From: Candidatus Ornithomonoglobus merdipullorum
GTDB lineage: Bacteria; Bacillota; Clostridia; UBA1381
Direction of reading: 5' to 3'
Length of the DNA stretch: 64,000 nucleotides
Assembly: GCA_018714695.1 (NCBI GenBank)
Contig: DVNB01000087.1
Location: 1 to 64,000, forward strand
Shown: piece by piece, positions 41,935 through 52,142 of the stretch
Numbering within the stretch: position 1 is the stretch's first letter
How the letters are laid out: the number at the start of each line of letters is the position of its first letter
Notes under the pieces: generated by a model
The model's input: the letters and a program-made list of their open reading frames with translations, nothing else
Told to the model about the DNA's origin: nothing
The model's database searches: none
Made by a program: the position numbers and the translations under genes

Positions 41935-44580
41935 ATGGAAGACGCAAACAATATTGCAAAGAACTATGACCCGAAGGAGTTTGAGGATAAGCTCTACAAC
42001 GAGTGGGTGGAGAAAGGATACTTCCACGCGGAGGTCAACCGTGATAAGAAACCGTTTACGATCGTTATCCCGCCCCCGAACGTGACGGGTCAGCTCCATA
42101 TGGGCCATGCGCTTGACGAGACGCTTCAGGATATCCTGATAAGATATAAGCGGATGCAGGGTTATGAGGCGCTGTGGGTGCCGGGAACGGATCATGCGGG
42201 CATCGCTACTCAGATAAAGGTCGAGGAGGATCTGCGCGAGAACGAAGGGCTTACAAGATATGATCTCGGACGCGAGAAGTTTCTGGAGCGCGTATGGGCA
42301 TGGAAGGAAAAGTACGGAAACAGGATAATAAACCAGCTCAAAAAGATCGGATCGTCCTGCGACTGGGACAGAGAGAGGTTCACCATGGACGAGGGCTGCT
42401 CGAAGGCGGTCCGCGAGGTGTTTGTAAATCTCTATAACAAGGGACTTATATATCGCGGCTCAAAGATCATAAACTGGTGTCCGAAATGTATAACGGCTCT
42501 TTCGGATGCCGAGGTCGAGCATGAGGAGCAGCAGGGACACTTCTGGCATATAAAATATCCTGTAAAGGATTCGGACGAGTATGTTATAATCGCTACGACA
42601 CGTCCCGAAACGATGTTCGGAGATACCGCCGTTGCGGTAAATCCGGAGGATGAGAGATATAAGCATATGATCGGCAAAACGCTCTGCCTGCCGCTTACCG
42701 ACAGGGAGATCACCGTGATAGCCGACGAATACGTTGATAAGGAGTTCGGTACAGGCTGCGTTAAGATAACTCCGGCGCACGATCCGAACGATTTCGAGGT
42801 GGGACAGCGCCATGATCTCGAAATGATAAAGGTAATGAATGATGATGCCACAATGAATTCGTATGCGGGGAAATACGAGGGCATGGACCGCTACGAGTGC
42901 CGAAAGCAGATGATAAAGGATCTCGACGAGATGGGACTTCTCGTAAAGATCGAGGAGCATTCGCACAATGTGGGACAGTGCTACCGCTGCGGAACGACTG
43001 TGGAGCCGATAATATCGAGACAGTGGTTCGTAAAGATGAAACCGCTTGCCGAACCCGCGATCGAGGCGGTAAAGAGAGGGGACACTAAATTCGTTCCCGA
43101 CAGATTTTCGAAGCTCTATATGAACTGGATGGAGGGTGTATACGATTGGTGTATCTCGCGCCAGCTCTGGTGGGGACACAGGATCCCGGCGTTCTACTGC
43201 GAAAAGTGCGGTGAGATGACGGTATCAAAGGAGGATATAACAGTCTGTCCGAAATGCGGCGGTCATGTTCACCAGGAGGAGGACGTTTTAGATACATGGT
43301 TCTCATCCGCGCTCTGGCCGTTCTCAACGCTCGGCTGGCCCGGCAAGACGGAGGAGCTCGATTACTTCTATCCGACAAGCGTGCTGGTCACGGCGTATGA
43401 TATAATCTTCTTCTGGGTAGCAAGGATGATATTCTCGGGAATAGAGCATACCGGTCAGGTGCCGTTTGAGAAGGTGTTCATGCACGGACTCGTAAGGGAT
43501 TCACAGGGAAGAAAGATGTCAAAGTCACTTGGCAACGGTATAGACCCATTGAAGATCATAGAGGATTACGGCGCTGACGCTTTAAGGTTCGCGCTTACTA
43601 CAGGCAACGCGCCCGGAAACGATATGCGTTTCTATACCGAAAAGGTAGAGGCCGGACGTAATTTTGCCAATAAGCTTTGGAACGCGTCAAGGTTCACGAT
43701 GATGAATCTCGATATAGATGAGAATAAGCTCCCGGACGCTGGTGAGCTGCAGCTTGAGGATAAGTGGATAATCTCCAAATACAATAAGGTCGTAAGGACT
43801 GTTACGGACAATCTCGACAAGTTTGAGATCGGCGTTGCATTGGCTAACCTGTACGATTTCGTATGGGAGAATTTCTGCGACTGGTATATAGAGCTTGTAA
43901 AGCCGAGGCTTTTCGATAAGGAGGATCCGACCGGCAAAACGGCGCAGTACGTGCTCACATATGTGCTTTCGCACACGCTGCAGCTGCTGCATCCGTTCAT
44001 GCCGTTTATAACCGAGGAGATATGGCTGCACCTGCCTCACGAGGGTGAGAGCATAATGATAAGCAGCTATCCGAAGTATGATCCGTCGCTCGTTTTTGAG
44101 GATGAGGAAGCGGCAATGACGCTCATAATGGACGCTGTAACGGCTGTAAGGAACAGGCGCGCGGAGATGAACGTTCCGCCGTCAAAGAAGGCGAAGATGA
44201 TCATTGTTACCGAAAAGTCCGATATATTCGGCAAGGGCACCGCGTTCTTCAAGAAGCTTGCATCGGCATCAGAGGTCGAGATAAAGTCCGGCAAGGAGGG
44301 CATTGACGCAAACGCGGTAAACATTGTCGTTGCGGGAGCCGAGATATATCTGCCCATGAGCGAGCTTGTTGACAAGGATAAGGAGCTTGCGCGCCTTAAC
44401 GAGGAAAAGAAGAAGCTTGAGGGTGAGATAAAGCGCGTTGAAGGCAAGCTTTCGAACCAAGGCTTCGTGTCAAAGGCGCCTCAGAAGGTGGTTGACGAGG
44501 AGCGCGCCAAGGGTGAAAAGTATAAGAGCATGCTCGAAAAGGTCATCGAGAATATCGAGGCAATGAAGGCGCTCGGTTAA
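41935..44580 (+). CDS. valS: Valyl-tRNA synthetase
   Basis: The 881-residue class I enzyme charges tRNA-Val. HIGH is QLHMGHA near residue 46, the editing domain carries [17 protein letters not shown], zinc-type cysteines occur in NWCPKC and the CPKC knuckles, KMSKS is [11 protein letters not shown] near 526, and a C-terminal coiled coil ([19 protein letters not shown]) ends the protein. The start at 41935 follows AAGGA; a 12-residue upstream extension is unlikely. No T-box leader is seen although many Clostridia use one for valS. Confidence 0.97.
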   Translation: MEDANNIAKNYDPKEFEDKLYNEWVEKGYFHAEVNRDKKPFTIVIPPPNVTGQLHMGHALDETLQDILIRYKRMQGYEALWVPGTDHAGIATQIKVEEDLRENEGLTRYDLGREKFLERVWAWKEKYGNRIINQLKKIGSSCDWDRERFTMDEGCSKAVREVFVNLYNKGLIYRGSKIINWCPKCITALSDAEVEHEEQQGHFWHIKYPVKDSDEYVIIATTRPETMFGDTAVAVNPEDERYKHMIGKTLCLPLTDREITVIADEYVDKEFGTGCVKITPAHDPNDFEVGQRHDLEMIKVMNDDATMNSYAGKYEGMDRYECRKQMIKDLDEMGLLVKIEEHSHNVGQCYRCGTTVEPIISRQWFVKMKPLAEPAIEAVKRGDTKFVPDRFSKLYMNWMEGVYDWCISRQLWWGHRIPAFYCEKCGEMTVSKEDITVCPKCGGHVHQEEDVLDTWFSSALWPFSTLGWPGKTEELDYFYPTSVLVTAYDIIFFWVARMIFSGIEHTGQVPFEKVFMHGLVRDSQGRKMSKSLGNGIDPLKIIEDYGADALRFALTTGNAPGNDMRFYTEKVEAGRNFANKLWNASRFTMMNLDIDENKLPDAGELQLEDKWIISKYNKVVRTVTDNLDKFEIGVALANLYDFVWENFCDWYIELVKPRLFDKEDPTGKTAQYVLTYVLSHTLQLLHPFMPFITEEIWLHLPHEGESIMISSYPKYDPSLVFEDEEAAMTLIMDAVTAVRNRRAEMNVPPSKKAKMIIVTEKSDIFGKGTAFFKKLASASEVEIKSGKEGIDANAVNIVVAGAEIYLPMSELVDKDKELARLNEEKKKLEGEIKRVEGKLSNQGFVSKAPQKVVDEERAKGEKYKSMLEKVIENIEAMKALG

Positions 44581-44591
44581 ACCAATGATAA

Positions 44592-44632
44592 AAAGGGTAT
44601 CGCAAAGACGTGTTGTTTTTTCGGTACCCTTT
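44592..44632 (+). terminator. Hairpin between valS and folC
   Basis: AAAGGGTATCG pairs with CGGTACCCTTT; six Ts lie in the loop rather than after the stem, so its role as terminator is doubtful. Confidence 0.4.
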
Positions 44633-44672
44633 AACTGTAAGTAAGGAATTTGTTTTTAAGGAAGTGAAGGAT

Positions 44673-45914
44673 ATGGATTACAAAAAGGCGATAGAATATG
44701 TGCATTCCATACCGAGATTCGTGCGTCCGCTGGGCAACGCACGCCTCGGAGAACTGCTTACGCTTATGGGCGATCCGCATAAAGAGCTGAAATACGTACA
44801 TGTTGCGGGAACCAACGGCAAGGGCTCGGTCTGTGCAATGCTTGCAGAGATACTGCGGCGCGCCGGCTATAAGACGGGACTTTTTACATCTCCGTATATA
44901 GAGGTGTTCAACGAGCGCATACGGGTAAACGGTGAGATGATAGGTGACCATGAGCTTGCGGAGTATATTTCAAGAACCGCCGGAATCGCAGAAAAAAATG
45001 GCATAGAGGTGTCGGAGTTCGCATTCATAACGGCGGCGGCGTTCATGTATTTCCGTGACAGGGGCTGTGACATAGTTGTGCTGGAAACAGGCATGGGCGG
45101 AAGGCTTGATGCAACGAATATCATCCCTGCGCCGGAGGCAGCCGTTATAACCTCGATAGGGCTTGACCATACGCAGTATCTGGGTGAGAGCATCGAGGAG
45201 ATAGCGAAAGAAAAGTGCGGTATAATAAAAAGCGGATCGGCAGTAGTGTCGGCGCCGAATACGCGCGTGAAGGAGATAATAGAGGAGGCTGCGTCTGAGG
45301 CGGGGGACGAGTTTACTGTATGCGATGCGGCGGTGTCAAAACCGGGGAGATTTGTGTACAAGACTTGGAGCTATCATCTTTCTCTGCGCGGAGAGTATCA
45401 GGCGGAGAATGCGTCTGTCGTGCTTGAAACTGTGCGCACACTGCGGCGCCGCGGATACGCGATACCGGAGCGAGCGGTAATAGACGGCTTTGAAAAGACT
45501 GTCTGGAAGGCCCGTTATGAGTTCGTCGCGAAAAACATAGTGATAGACGGGGGACACAATATCGATGGGATAAGGGCGCTCAAACGTTCGCTGGCTGATG
45601 AAAATAAACCGGTAACACTTGTGATCGCGATGATGAAGGACAAAGCCTATGAGCTGTGCATCCATACTATAGTATCTGCTGCAAAGACAGTCGTGGCAAC
45701 GGAGCTTGACATGGAAAGGGCTTTGGGGTGTGATGAGATAAAGCGCATCTGTGATGATGCCGGAGTGGAATGCACAGCGGAGCCGGATCCGGAAAAGGCG
45801 ATAGAAAAGGCTATGGAACTTGCCGGAAATGGGCTCATATGCATCTGCGGCTCGCTCTATCTCGCGGGCGAAGCGGAGCGTATACTGAAGGATAAAGGAA
45901 TATTTAATTTTTAA
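44673..45914 (+). CDS. folC: Folylpolyglutamate synthase/dihydrofolate synthase
   Basis: The 413-residue Mur-ligase-family enzyme adds glutamates to folates. The P-loop GTNGKGSVCAML is near residue 48, the omega-loop region SPYIEVFNERI near 73, ETGMGGRLDATN near 143, the SIGLDHTQYLGE segment near 165, and the glutamate-domain motif IDGGHNIDGI near 290. The start at 44673 has AAGGA ten bases upstream; a 21-residue extension has no support. It follows valS, a gene order common in Firmicutes (valS-folC). Confidence 0.96.
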   Translation: MDYKKAIEYVHSIPRFVRPLGNARLGELLTLMGDPHKELKYVHVAGTNGKGSVCAMLAEILRRAGYKTGLFTSPYIEVFNERIRVNGEMIGDHELAEYISRTAGIAEKNGIEVSEFAFITAAAFMYFRDRGCDIVVLETGMGGRLDATNIIPAPEAAVITSIGLDHTQYLGESIEEIAKEKCGIIKSGSAVVSAPNTRVKEIIEEAASEAGDEFTVCDAAVSKPGRFVYKTWSYHLSLRGEYQAENASVVLETVRTLRRRGYAIPERAVIDGFEKTVWKARYEFVAKNIVIDGGHNIDGIRALKRSLADENKPVTLVIAMMKDKAYELCIHTIVSAAKTVVATELDMERALGCDEIKRICDDAGVECTAEPDPEKAIEKAMELAGNGLICICGSLYLAGEAERILKDKGIFNF

Positions 45915-45925
45915 GGAGTTACGAA

Positions 45926-47458
45926 ATGAAGAGAGCTTTGAGCTGGATGTTTTATGCGTTATTCAGCATTGTATTCACGTGGGTCATGATATATGTGATC
46001 TTCCAGAATCAATATCATGAGTCGGCATATCTGATACCGGTATCGATAGTATGCCTTGCCGCGCTTGCGGTAATATACAAGATGCTGGAAAAGCACGAGA
46101 GCACACTGGAGGATAAGTATAAGTATATATTGCCGGCATCTTGTGTCGTCATGTTCATAATACAGATAATAATGAGCAATATACTTGAATTCAATCCCGT
46201 TTTTGATATGGGCGCCGTGTACCACGGAGCCGTGGAATGGGTTGAGACCGGGACCTTCGAGGGGTATTACGACTACTTCTCGGCGAATCCGAATAATGCG
46301 GGCGCGATGGTGTTTCTGTTTGTAATATTCAAACTCTGCTCGTTTGTGGGGATAGAAAACTTCTTTATGGCCGCGGCAACAGTGAACAGTATTATGGCTG
46401 TGTGCACAATGGCTGTGGTATCGCTCGTATGCAGAAGGCTTGGAAGCGTTAGCCACGCGCTGTTCGCGCTCGTGCTGTTTGCGCTGAGCCTGCCGTTTTA
46501 TATCATAGGAGCGGTTTTCTATACAGATGCCTTGTCACTGCTGTTCCCGGTGCTTGCGTTTTATCTTTATCTGCGGGCACGTGATACCGAGGACATAAAA
46601 AAGCAAATACTGTTCTATGTACTCATGGCGCTGTCCGCGGCGGTGGGTATGCAGATAAAGTTTACGGTGGCAGTAGTGCTTGCGGCGATAGCCATAGACC
46701 TATGTTTCAGATTCGAACTGAAAAGATTCGCGGCAGCAGCGGTGAGTACCGCAGCAGTGCTTGTGCTGGTATCGGTATCCGTGAACGGAGTGCTTTATAA
46801 TCACCTTGACAAGGAAACTGTGGAGAAAGAGGATTATCCGCTTACACACCATATAATGATGAGTTTCAAGGGTGACGGAGGTTATAATGCCGAGGATTTC
46901 GAATTCACAAAGAGCTTTGACGATGTTGAGGAGCGCAACGAGGCGGTAAAAGACGAATTGTTCAAAAGGATAAAGGATCTCGGGTTCGCGGGGATATACG
47001 ATCTGTTTTCGGTGAAGGCATCCAAGGACTACGGTGACGGAACGTACGGCTTTTCGGACTTCCTTGACGATAATCCCGTAAACGATTCGTCTCTGCACAA
47101 ATATGTGCTCTATGACGGGGAAAGCTACAGCAAGTATTCGCATTTCTGCACAAGCATGCACATAGCTGTTATGCTGCTGATGCTTTTCGGCTCATACGGA
47201 TATGTTTTGGTAAACAAGAAGGAATTGCACAAAAACCTTGTTCCGTATCTTACAGTTTTCGGAGTGTTCGCATTCCTTATGATATGGGAAACAAACAGAC
47301 GGTATTTCTTCAACTCTCTGCCGATGATCTTTATCTGTGCAGCCATGGGTGTTGGACAGTTCAACGCAGCGATGTCGTTGCTTAAGAGACGCATAGTGAC
47401 TGTGATAAACGGTCCGGATCATGTGTCTGAGAAAAAGAGCGTAAGCAGATCTAAATAA
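45926..47458 (+). CDS. GT-C type glycosyltransferase-like membrane protein
   Basis: The 510-residue protein has about ten hydrophobic segments and an outward loop in its last third. The N-terminal loop NPVFDMGAVYHGAVEW (about 92-107) holds the acidic residue expected in the first extracellular loop of GT-C transferases (PMT/ArnT type), which use lipid-linked sugar donors. EDFEFTKSFDD to SKYSHF forms the large external domain. It likely glycosylates a surface polymer. It begins 12 bases after folC, so they may be co-transcribed. Confidence 0.72.
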   Translation: MKRALSWMFYALFSIVFTWVMIYVIFQNQYHESAYLIPVSIVCLAALAVIYKMLEKHESTLEDKYKYILPASCVVMFIIQIIMSNILEFNPVFDMGAVYHGAVEWVETGTFEGYYDYFSANPNNAGAMVFLFVIFKLCSFVGIENFFMAAATVNSIMAVCTMAVVSLVCRRLGSVSHALFALVLFALSLPFYIIGAVFYTDALSLLFPVLAFYLYLRARDTEDIKKQILFYVLMALSAAVGMQIKFTVAVVLAAIAIDLCFRFELKRFAAAAVSTAAVLVLVSVSVNGVLYNHLDKETVEKEDYPLTHHIMMSFKGDGGYNAEDFEFTKSFDDVEERNEAVKDELFKRIKDLGFAGIYDLFSVKASKDYGDGTYGFSDFLDDNPVNDSSLHKYVLYDGESYSKYSHFCTSMHIAVMLLMLFGSYGYVLVNKKELHKNLVPYLTVFGVFAFLMIWETNRRYFFNSLPMIFICAAMGVGQFNAAMSLLKRRIVTVINGPDHVSEKKSVSRSK

Positions 47459-47524
47459 ATTTAGTCGTGGATATTGGTATGTGTGGAAAAAAATACTGTC
47501 TGGATAATTGAAACGAGGTAGCGT

Positions 47525-48151
47525 ATGGTATTGAAAAATAAACTTGGCATCAAGGATTCGGCGGAGCTTGCGCGCGAGGAGGAGCGGATAAGCAAGAAAA
47601 AAGCGATGGAGCTTTTTGAGAGCGGAGCGCTTGACAGGCTTGCACCGGGGAAGTTCTCTTCGCTGCAATATATTCACAAATATCTTTTTGAGGACATTTA
47701 CAGTTTTTCCGGCGAGATAAGGCATGAGAACATAGCCAAGGGGAATTTTCGTTTTGCCCCTGTCATTTATCTGGAGGCGGCACTCGAAAGCATTGACGGA
47801 ATGCCTCAGTCGACATTTGATGAGATCGTTGCGAAATACGTTGAAATGAACGTCGCGCATCCGTTCCGAGAGGGGAACGGCAGAAGTATGCGCATATGGC
47901 TTGACATGCTTTTAAAATCAGAACTTGGCATGGTAGTAGATTGGAGCAGGATCGATAAGGAGGATTATCTGTTTGCGATGGAACGCAGTCCGGTCAGGGA
48001 TACGGAGATAAAATGCCTGCTGCGCGATGCTCTGACAGCAGATACCGGCAGTATGGAGGTATTTATGAAAGGGATCGACAGGAGTTATTACTACGAAGGT
48101 TACGTTTCCTTTACGACAGAGGAGCTGGCGGAAAAAAAGAATGATGTGTGA
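47525..48151 (+). CDS. Fic/Doc family protein, class III-like
   Basis: The 208-residue protein has the Fic core motif HPFREGNGRS (residues 116-125) complete with catalytic histidine and phosphate-binding residues, so AMP transfer is possible. The flap region GNFRFAPVIYL and IYSFSGEIR also match. Near the C-terminus DRSYYYEGY contains (S/T)xxxE(G/N), the inhibitory helix of class III Fic proteins such as the Neisseria type, so the enzyme can probably lock itself. No separate antitoxin gene is next to it. The target is unknown. It stands alone, converging on the response regulator gene. Confidence 0.9.
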   Translation: MVLKNKLGIKDSAELAREEERISKKKAMELFESGALDRLAPGKFSSLQYIHKYLFEDIYSFSGEIRHENIAKGNFRFAPVIYLEAALESIDGMPQSTFDEIVAKYVEMNVAHPFREGNGRSMRIWLDMLLKSELGMVVDWSRIDKEDYLFAMERSPVRDTEIKCLLRDALTADTGSMEVFMKGIDRSYYYEGYVSFTTEELAEKKNDV

Positions 48152-48161
48152 AATGTCTCAG

Positions 48162-48185
48162 TGGTGCTGCATATCGCTGCAGCAC
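48162..48185 (+). terminator. Hairpin after the Fic gene
   Basis: GGTGCTGC pairs perfectly with GCAGCACC; no T tract follows, so its strength is uncertain. Confidence 0.4.
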
Positions 48186-48208
48186 CGCCGGTTGCATTAT
48201 TCATAAAA

Positions 48209-48298
48209 TCAAAGCCCGCGCAGCGAGCGTTTTATATCATTTATCTCTTTTTCGATCTTCTCGAGCTTATCTATTATGTCTTGGGCATTTTTGATGCC
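48209..48298 (-). other. Open in-frame extension after the response-regulator stop
   Basis: After the TAA of the response regulator (48299-48301) the same frame stays open for 29 codons before TGA, reading GIKNAQDIIDKLEKIEKEIN and then DIKRSLRGL. It resembles an amphipathic coiled-coil helix. It lacks a start codon, so it is either a lost C-terminal part of the regulator, readthrough product or chance. Confidence 0.35.
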
Positions 48299-48973
48299 TT
48301 ACTTTGTAAACTTATATCCAACGCCCCAAACGGTGTCTATGAACTTTTCACCGCTTTTGGAGAGCTTGTCACGTATTCGCTGGATATGTACCGCTACGGT
48401 TGAGACGTCGCCTACGGCGTCCATGCCCCATATCCTGTCGAAAAGATGTTCTTTTGAGAATGCCCTGTTTGGGTTTGAGGCGAGAAAATACAGAAGGTCG
48501 AACTCCTTTGCCGTCATGGTCACGTTTTCTCCGTTTATCGTGACGGTCCGCGCGTCGGGGTCGATCGTAAGGGAACGGATCTCGATTTTCTGAGATGCGG
48601 GTCTTGTGAGTGCCTCGTAGCGAGCTATGTGCGCCTTTACACGCGCGACCAGCTCGTTCGGGCTGAACGGCTTCGTCATGTAATCATCGGCGCCCAGTCC
48701 CAGACCGCGTATCTTGTCTATATCGCTCGTCTTTGCCGAGAGGAATATTATCGGTGTCTGAAGCTTCTGCCGTATCCTTGTTATTATCTCGAATCCGTCC
48801 ATGCCCGGAAGCATCACATCGATTATAAAAAGATCATATTCTCCCGTGAGCGCGGCATCCAGCCCTGTGTTTCCCCAGCTCTCTATGTCGCATTCGAAGC
48901 CGTTTATCGCAAGATAGTCGCGTTCAAGCTCCGCTATCTCCTTGTCATCCTCAATTATCAGTATTCTTTTCAT
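48299..48973 (-). CDS. OmpR-family response regulator
   Basis: The 224-residue protein has a receiver domain (acidic pair IIEDDKE, phosphorylated Asp in LFIIDVMLPGMDG near residue 53, Lys in MTKPFSP near 103) and a winged-helix DNA-binding domain ending DTVWGVGYKFTK. It would be activated by the kinase gene immediately upstream, whose end it overlaps by 23 bases. GGAGGG precedes the start at 48973. The likely target is the ABC transporter operon it belongs to. Confidence 0.95.
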   Translation of the reverse strand: MKRILIIEDDKEIAELERDYLAINGFECDIESWGNTGLDAALTGEYDLFIIDVMLPGMDGFEIITRIRQKLQTPIIFLSAKTSDIDKIRGLGLGADDYMTKPFSPNELVARVKAHIARYEALTRPASQKIEIRSLTIDPDARTVTINGENVTMTAKEFDLLYFLASNPNRAFSKEHLFDRIWGMDAVGDVSTVAVHIQRIRDKLSKSGEKFIDTVWGVGYKFTK

Positions 48974-50141
48974 TGCTGCCCTCCGTATCTGTATCAAGCG
49001 GCAAACATATGGTTGCCGTTGTTCCCTTGCCGAGCCCGGCGCTCCTCAGCCACAGCCTGCCGCGGTGTTTTTCTGTTATCTGCTTTGCTATGCTCAGTCC
49101 GAGTCCGTTGCCCTTGACCTGTGATGTGCGTGAGCTGTCCGTCCTGTAAAAGCTCTCAAACACCTTCCCGAGCTCCGAAGGCTCGATCCCCATGCCGTCA
49201 TCCTTGACGGATATATATGCGTGGCCCTCATCGGTAAAGCATTTGACAGTAACTCCGAGGCTTTCACTGCGGCGGTATTTGATGGAATTGTCTATGAGAT
49301 TATGAAGGACACGTCGCATTTTCTCACCGTCTATGACTACCGGCAGAGGCTCATCACATATCTCCTGACGCAGTTCAAGCCCTGCGCGCTCGAAATCTAT
49401 CCTGTAGCTGTCGGTCACGTCAAGCACGAGGTCGCGAAGATCTCCCTTCTGCATGTTGAATTCAAGTCCCGAAAGCTCAAGCTTCGAGAAGGTGGAGAGG
49501 TTTGAGACGAGTTCGTCTATCATCCCTGCTTTTGATCTTATAGTGTCAAGATAGCGTTTAAGCTTTTCTGGGGTGTCGGCAATACCGTCGTTTATGCCGT
49601 CTATATACCCTTTTATTGACGTGACGGGTGTTTTCAGGTCATGCGAGATATTGGCTATGAGCATGTTCCGCTCATGCCGGAGCTGACGTTCTTTTTCGCG
49701 TGAGTAGACGAGCGCACGGCGCATCGAGTCGAAACCCTCGCAGAGGTCGTCTATTTCGTCAAGCTCGCTGCCCATGACTTCAAAATTGAGGTCTCCGTTT
49801 CGTATCGTGTCCATATTCCGACGAAGCTCCCTGAGCGGCTTTTCCAGTTCCGAGGTCATGCGCCGGGTTATGAGCGTGTTCGTGACGGCGCATATGGCTA
49901 TGCATATCACGATATAGATGAATACGTACATAATTGCGGTAGGATTGCTTGTGAAAAAAGCGCCTATTGCCTTCATCAGCACGAACGGATTTATAAGAGC
50001 CGTGCGAGATATGTATTCCGCATCCGACGGGAATCTGATCACGAAAATGATCAGAAACAAAACGGAAACAACGCCTATAAGAAATATAGGCGTTATCAAC
50101 AGTATGAAATTATAATAGCTTATTTTTTGACGTATTTTCAT
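48951..50141 (-). CDS. Sensor histidine kinase
   Basis: The 396-residue membrane kinase has two membrane helices (about 12-36 and 68-92) around a short 30-residue outer loop, a HAMP linker (TRRMTSELEKPLRELRRNMD), the phosphorylated histidine in ANISHDLKTPVTSIKG near 168, the N box HNLIDNSIKY, and ATP boxes DDGMGI and GNGLGLSIA. The small outer loop is typical of intramembrane-sensing kinases that take their signal from an ABC transporter. It lies between the two unknown proteins and the response regulator. Confidence 0.94.
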   Translation of the reverse strand: MKIRQKISYYNFILLITPIFLIGVVSVLFLIIFVIRFPSDAEYISRTALINPFVLMKAIGAFFTSNPTAIMYVFIYIVICIAICAVTNTLITRRMTSELEKPLRELRRNMDTIRNGDLNFEVMGSELDEIDDLCEGFDSMRRALVYSREKERQLRHERNMLIANISHDLKTPVTSIKGYIDGINDGIADTPEKLKRYLDTIRSKAGMIDELVSNLSTFSKLELSGLEFNMQKGDLRDLVLDVTDSYRIDFERAGLELRQEICDEPLPVVIDGEKMRRVLHNLIDNSIKYRRSESLGVTVKCFTDEGHAYISVKDDGMGIEPSELGKVFESFYRTDSSRTSQVKGNGLGLSIAKQITEKHRGRLWLRSAGLGKGTTATICLPLDTDTEGSNEKNTDN

Positions 50142-50177
50142 AGCGTTTTCCTCTGCTTCACATATATTGCGTGCCTC

Positions 50178-50747
50178 TCACGCACTGCGTCTGAACAGTG
50201 GCACGAAAGGACTCAGATATAGTCGTATGTGTCCGTAAGCGGAAAGATCCTTTGCCTCGAAGTATCCGTTTTTCGCCGAGTCGTATATACTCTTGTCGGG
50301 CGTTATCATGACTGTTCTGTCAGCTCTGATGGATGGAGCGTCGGAGTCGTCGTCATATGCTTTTGATTGACCTATTTGTCCCTTTTCTGAAAGTATAACA
50401 TACTTGACGATACTCTGCATATAGAAATCATTGTTTTTAGACAGAAAGCTTGGATCTATCCAGCCCGTTATAACTATATCTCTGCCTTCCGTCAAAGATT
50501 CATTCGTGCTTTGCAGCAGCTTGAATTCCGTTCCGCTCGTGGTAACTTGTTCGACTATCAAAGATACATCGCGATCCGGGTTTTCCTTGACCATGCGCGC
50601 ATATACTTCCTCGGTGGCTGTGTCGTATACGACTTCACAGACTTTCACCGCACATTCAACATACAAGACTAAAAGCGTAGCTGATATGATCAATACCCAA
50701 AAGATAAACCATCTTTTGCGCATAAGTATTTTGTGGTTTTTAATCAT
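50178..50747 (-). CDS. Unknown single-pass membrane protein (189 residues)
   Basis: One membrane helix is near residues 14-33 (WFIFWVLIISATLLVLYVEC); the remainder, about 150 residues, is likely outside, with VSLIVEQVTTSGTEFKLL and ADRTVMITPDKSIYDS as beta-like stretches. I do not recognise the family. An ATG at 50747 with AAAGGA 12 bases upstream was chosen; a TTG at 50759, overlapping the previous stop as TTGA, is an alternative adding four residues. It lies between another unknown anchored protein and the kinase, 36 bases before the latter, so a sensing or accessory role is inferred. Confidence 0.7.
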   Translation of the reverse strand: MIKNHKILMRKRWFIFWVLIISATLLVLYVECAVKVCEVVYDTATEEVYARMVKENPDRDVSLIVEQVTTSGTEFKLLQSTNESLTEGRDIVITGWIDPSFLSKNNDFYMQSIVKYVILSEKGQIGQSKAYDDDSDAPSIRADRTVMITPDKSIYDSAKNGYFEAKDLSAYGHIRLYLSPFVPLFRRSA

Positions 50748-50755
50748 ATGTAATT

Positions 50756-51280
50756 TCAATCCTTTATTTTGTCAAAAATTTTTCTGTCAGTTTCATTAAA
50801 ATCATCGTACGAATCCAGATAGATCAAAGAATCCGATATATAATGCTTACTGAATATGATATATGATCCTCCTCTTGTTATTTTTGCATCTTTATCGATG
50901 GTGGGATCATAATCGTTTCTATGCACATATGCAATATTGCTTTTGTCAATGACGGTTTCGCCGCATGGTGCCACTGCATACAGCTTGTCGTTTTTATCTT
51001 TGTAATGGCTTATATTTTCCAATATGACAACAGCTGTGCTGTCATTCTCATGCATATTAAGATGATTCCCGGAGGCATCATGATTAATCGTGAATTTGCC
51101 GCTGCCAAATTCTTCAACAGTGTATCTCCCGACATCCTTTTCTCGTTCTCGATCCAATTCATATGCGATCAGGCTAATGATGTTATCCTGTATCTCATGT
51201 CTGAAAAGATAGAAGATACAGCCAATAGCTATGCATGCCGAAACACATAATGACACGATTCTCAAGCTTTTGCGGTCCAT
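50756..51280 (-). CDS. Unknown single-pass membrane protein (174 residues)
   Basis: A helix spans about residues 7-25 (IVSLCVSACIAIGCIFYLF) and the rest is predicted outside: GRYTVEEFGSGKFTINHD, TAVVILENISHYKDKND, GSYIIFSKHYISDSLIYLDS. The family is not recognised. The start has GAGGTGA seven bases upstream. Codon use and base composition here are more AT-rich than in most of the window, which suggests transfer. It follows the ABC permease after 118 bases and precedes another unknown anchored protein with which its stop touches. Confidence 0.7.
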   Translation of the reverse strand: MDRKSLRIVSLCVSACIAIGCIFYLFRHEIQDNIISLIAYELDREREKDVGRYTVEEFGSGKFTINHDASGNHLNMHENDSTAVVILENISHYKDKNDKLYAVAPCGETVIDKSNIAYVHRNDYDPTIDKDAKITRGGSYIIFSKHYISDSLIYLDSYDDFNETDRKIFDKIKD

Positions 51281-51398
51281 TATATAGTCACCTCATATTC
51301 ACCGCAAGAAAGATTTTTAGCATATCGATCTCTTTTTGATCATCGCATGTGGAGTTAATTCACAGCCTACGCAGTGGCAGGACACGAAATGTCTCGGG

Positions 51399-52142
51399 TC
51401 ACACATTCTTCCTATCAAATATTATATATGAAATCGAATATAAAATCAATATGCTTCCGAATAAAATACCCATTTTGTACATCAGGATGCGGAAAGGCAG
51501 TGCCTGACCGAGCATCATCACATGGAGCTTGGCGTTTGCGGTGAACAGGAACGATTCCGTGCCCGCAACGTAGAGCCCCATGTATTTCATGATACCGTAT
51601 ACCGCAAGGCACAGAAGCATCGAGGATGCCGAGCCCTTGAGGCAGACGTTTATTAATATCCCCAAAAAAGCGACGCCTATCAGCGGAATTATATCGATCA
51701 GATAAGCCGCAAGTGTGACGGGTGCCTGTGAGAGTGACCCGCCGGAGATCAGCTGGATCAACATGTTTGCGGCATACATCACAAGGAGCGATACCGCGCC
51801 TGTGATCAATACCGCCGCCGCTTTCGCGGTGAGCAGCTTGAACCTTGTTACAGGCTGCAAAAGACACATTTTTAACGTGTCGGCGGAGTATTCGTGTGTG
51901 AAAAGATCGGCGGCTGCCGCAAACATTATGATCGGAATGAGTATCTCCACGGCAAACGGCAGCATTTCAAGGGTCATGTTCGTCTTAACGACAATGTGCC
52001 CTTCGGTTATCCTGGTTATCAGCGCGGAGCCGCCCCAGCGAATGAGCGATACCGCAGCACCTATCAGTATAAACACTATATATTTCTTCTTATGTATGAG
52101 CTTGTAAAGCTCTTTTTTCAGAGCAAATAAAAACGTGTTCAT
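51399..52142 (-). CDS. ABC-2 type transporter permease
   Basis: The 247-residue protein has six membrane helices and the typical opening FALKKELYKLIHKKKYIVFIL, as in permeases of antimicrobial-peptide exporters or immunity pumps (LanEFG-like). HEYSADTLKMCLLQPVTRFKLLTAK is the cytoplasmic coupling region near residue 82. Its ATG overlaps the stop region of the ATPase gene by four bases. With the ATPase it would export or expel a hydrophobic peptide, lipid or drug. Confidence 0.88.
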   Translation of the reverse strand: MNTFLFALKKELYKLIHKKKYIVFILIGAAVSLIRWGGSALITRITEGHIVVKTNMTLEMLPFAVEILIPIIMFAAAADLFTHEYSADTLKMCLLQPVTRFKLLTAKAAAVLITGAVSLLVMYAANMLIQLISGGSLSQAPVTLAAYLIDIIPLIGVAFLGILINVCLKGSASSMLLCLAVYGIMKYMGLYVAGTESFLFTANAKLHVMMLGQALPFRILMYKMGILFGSILILYSISYIIFDRKNV

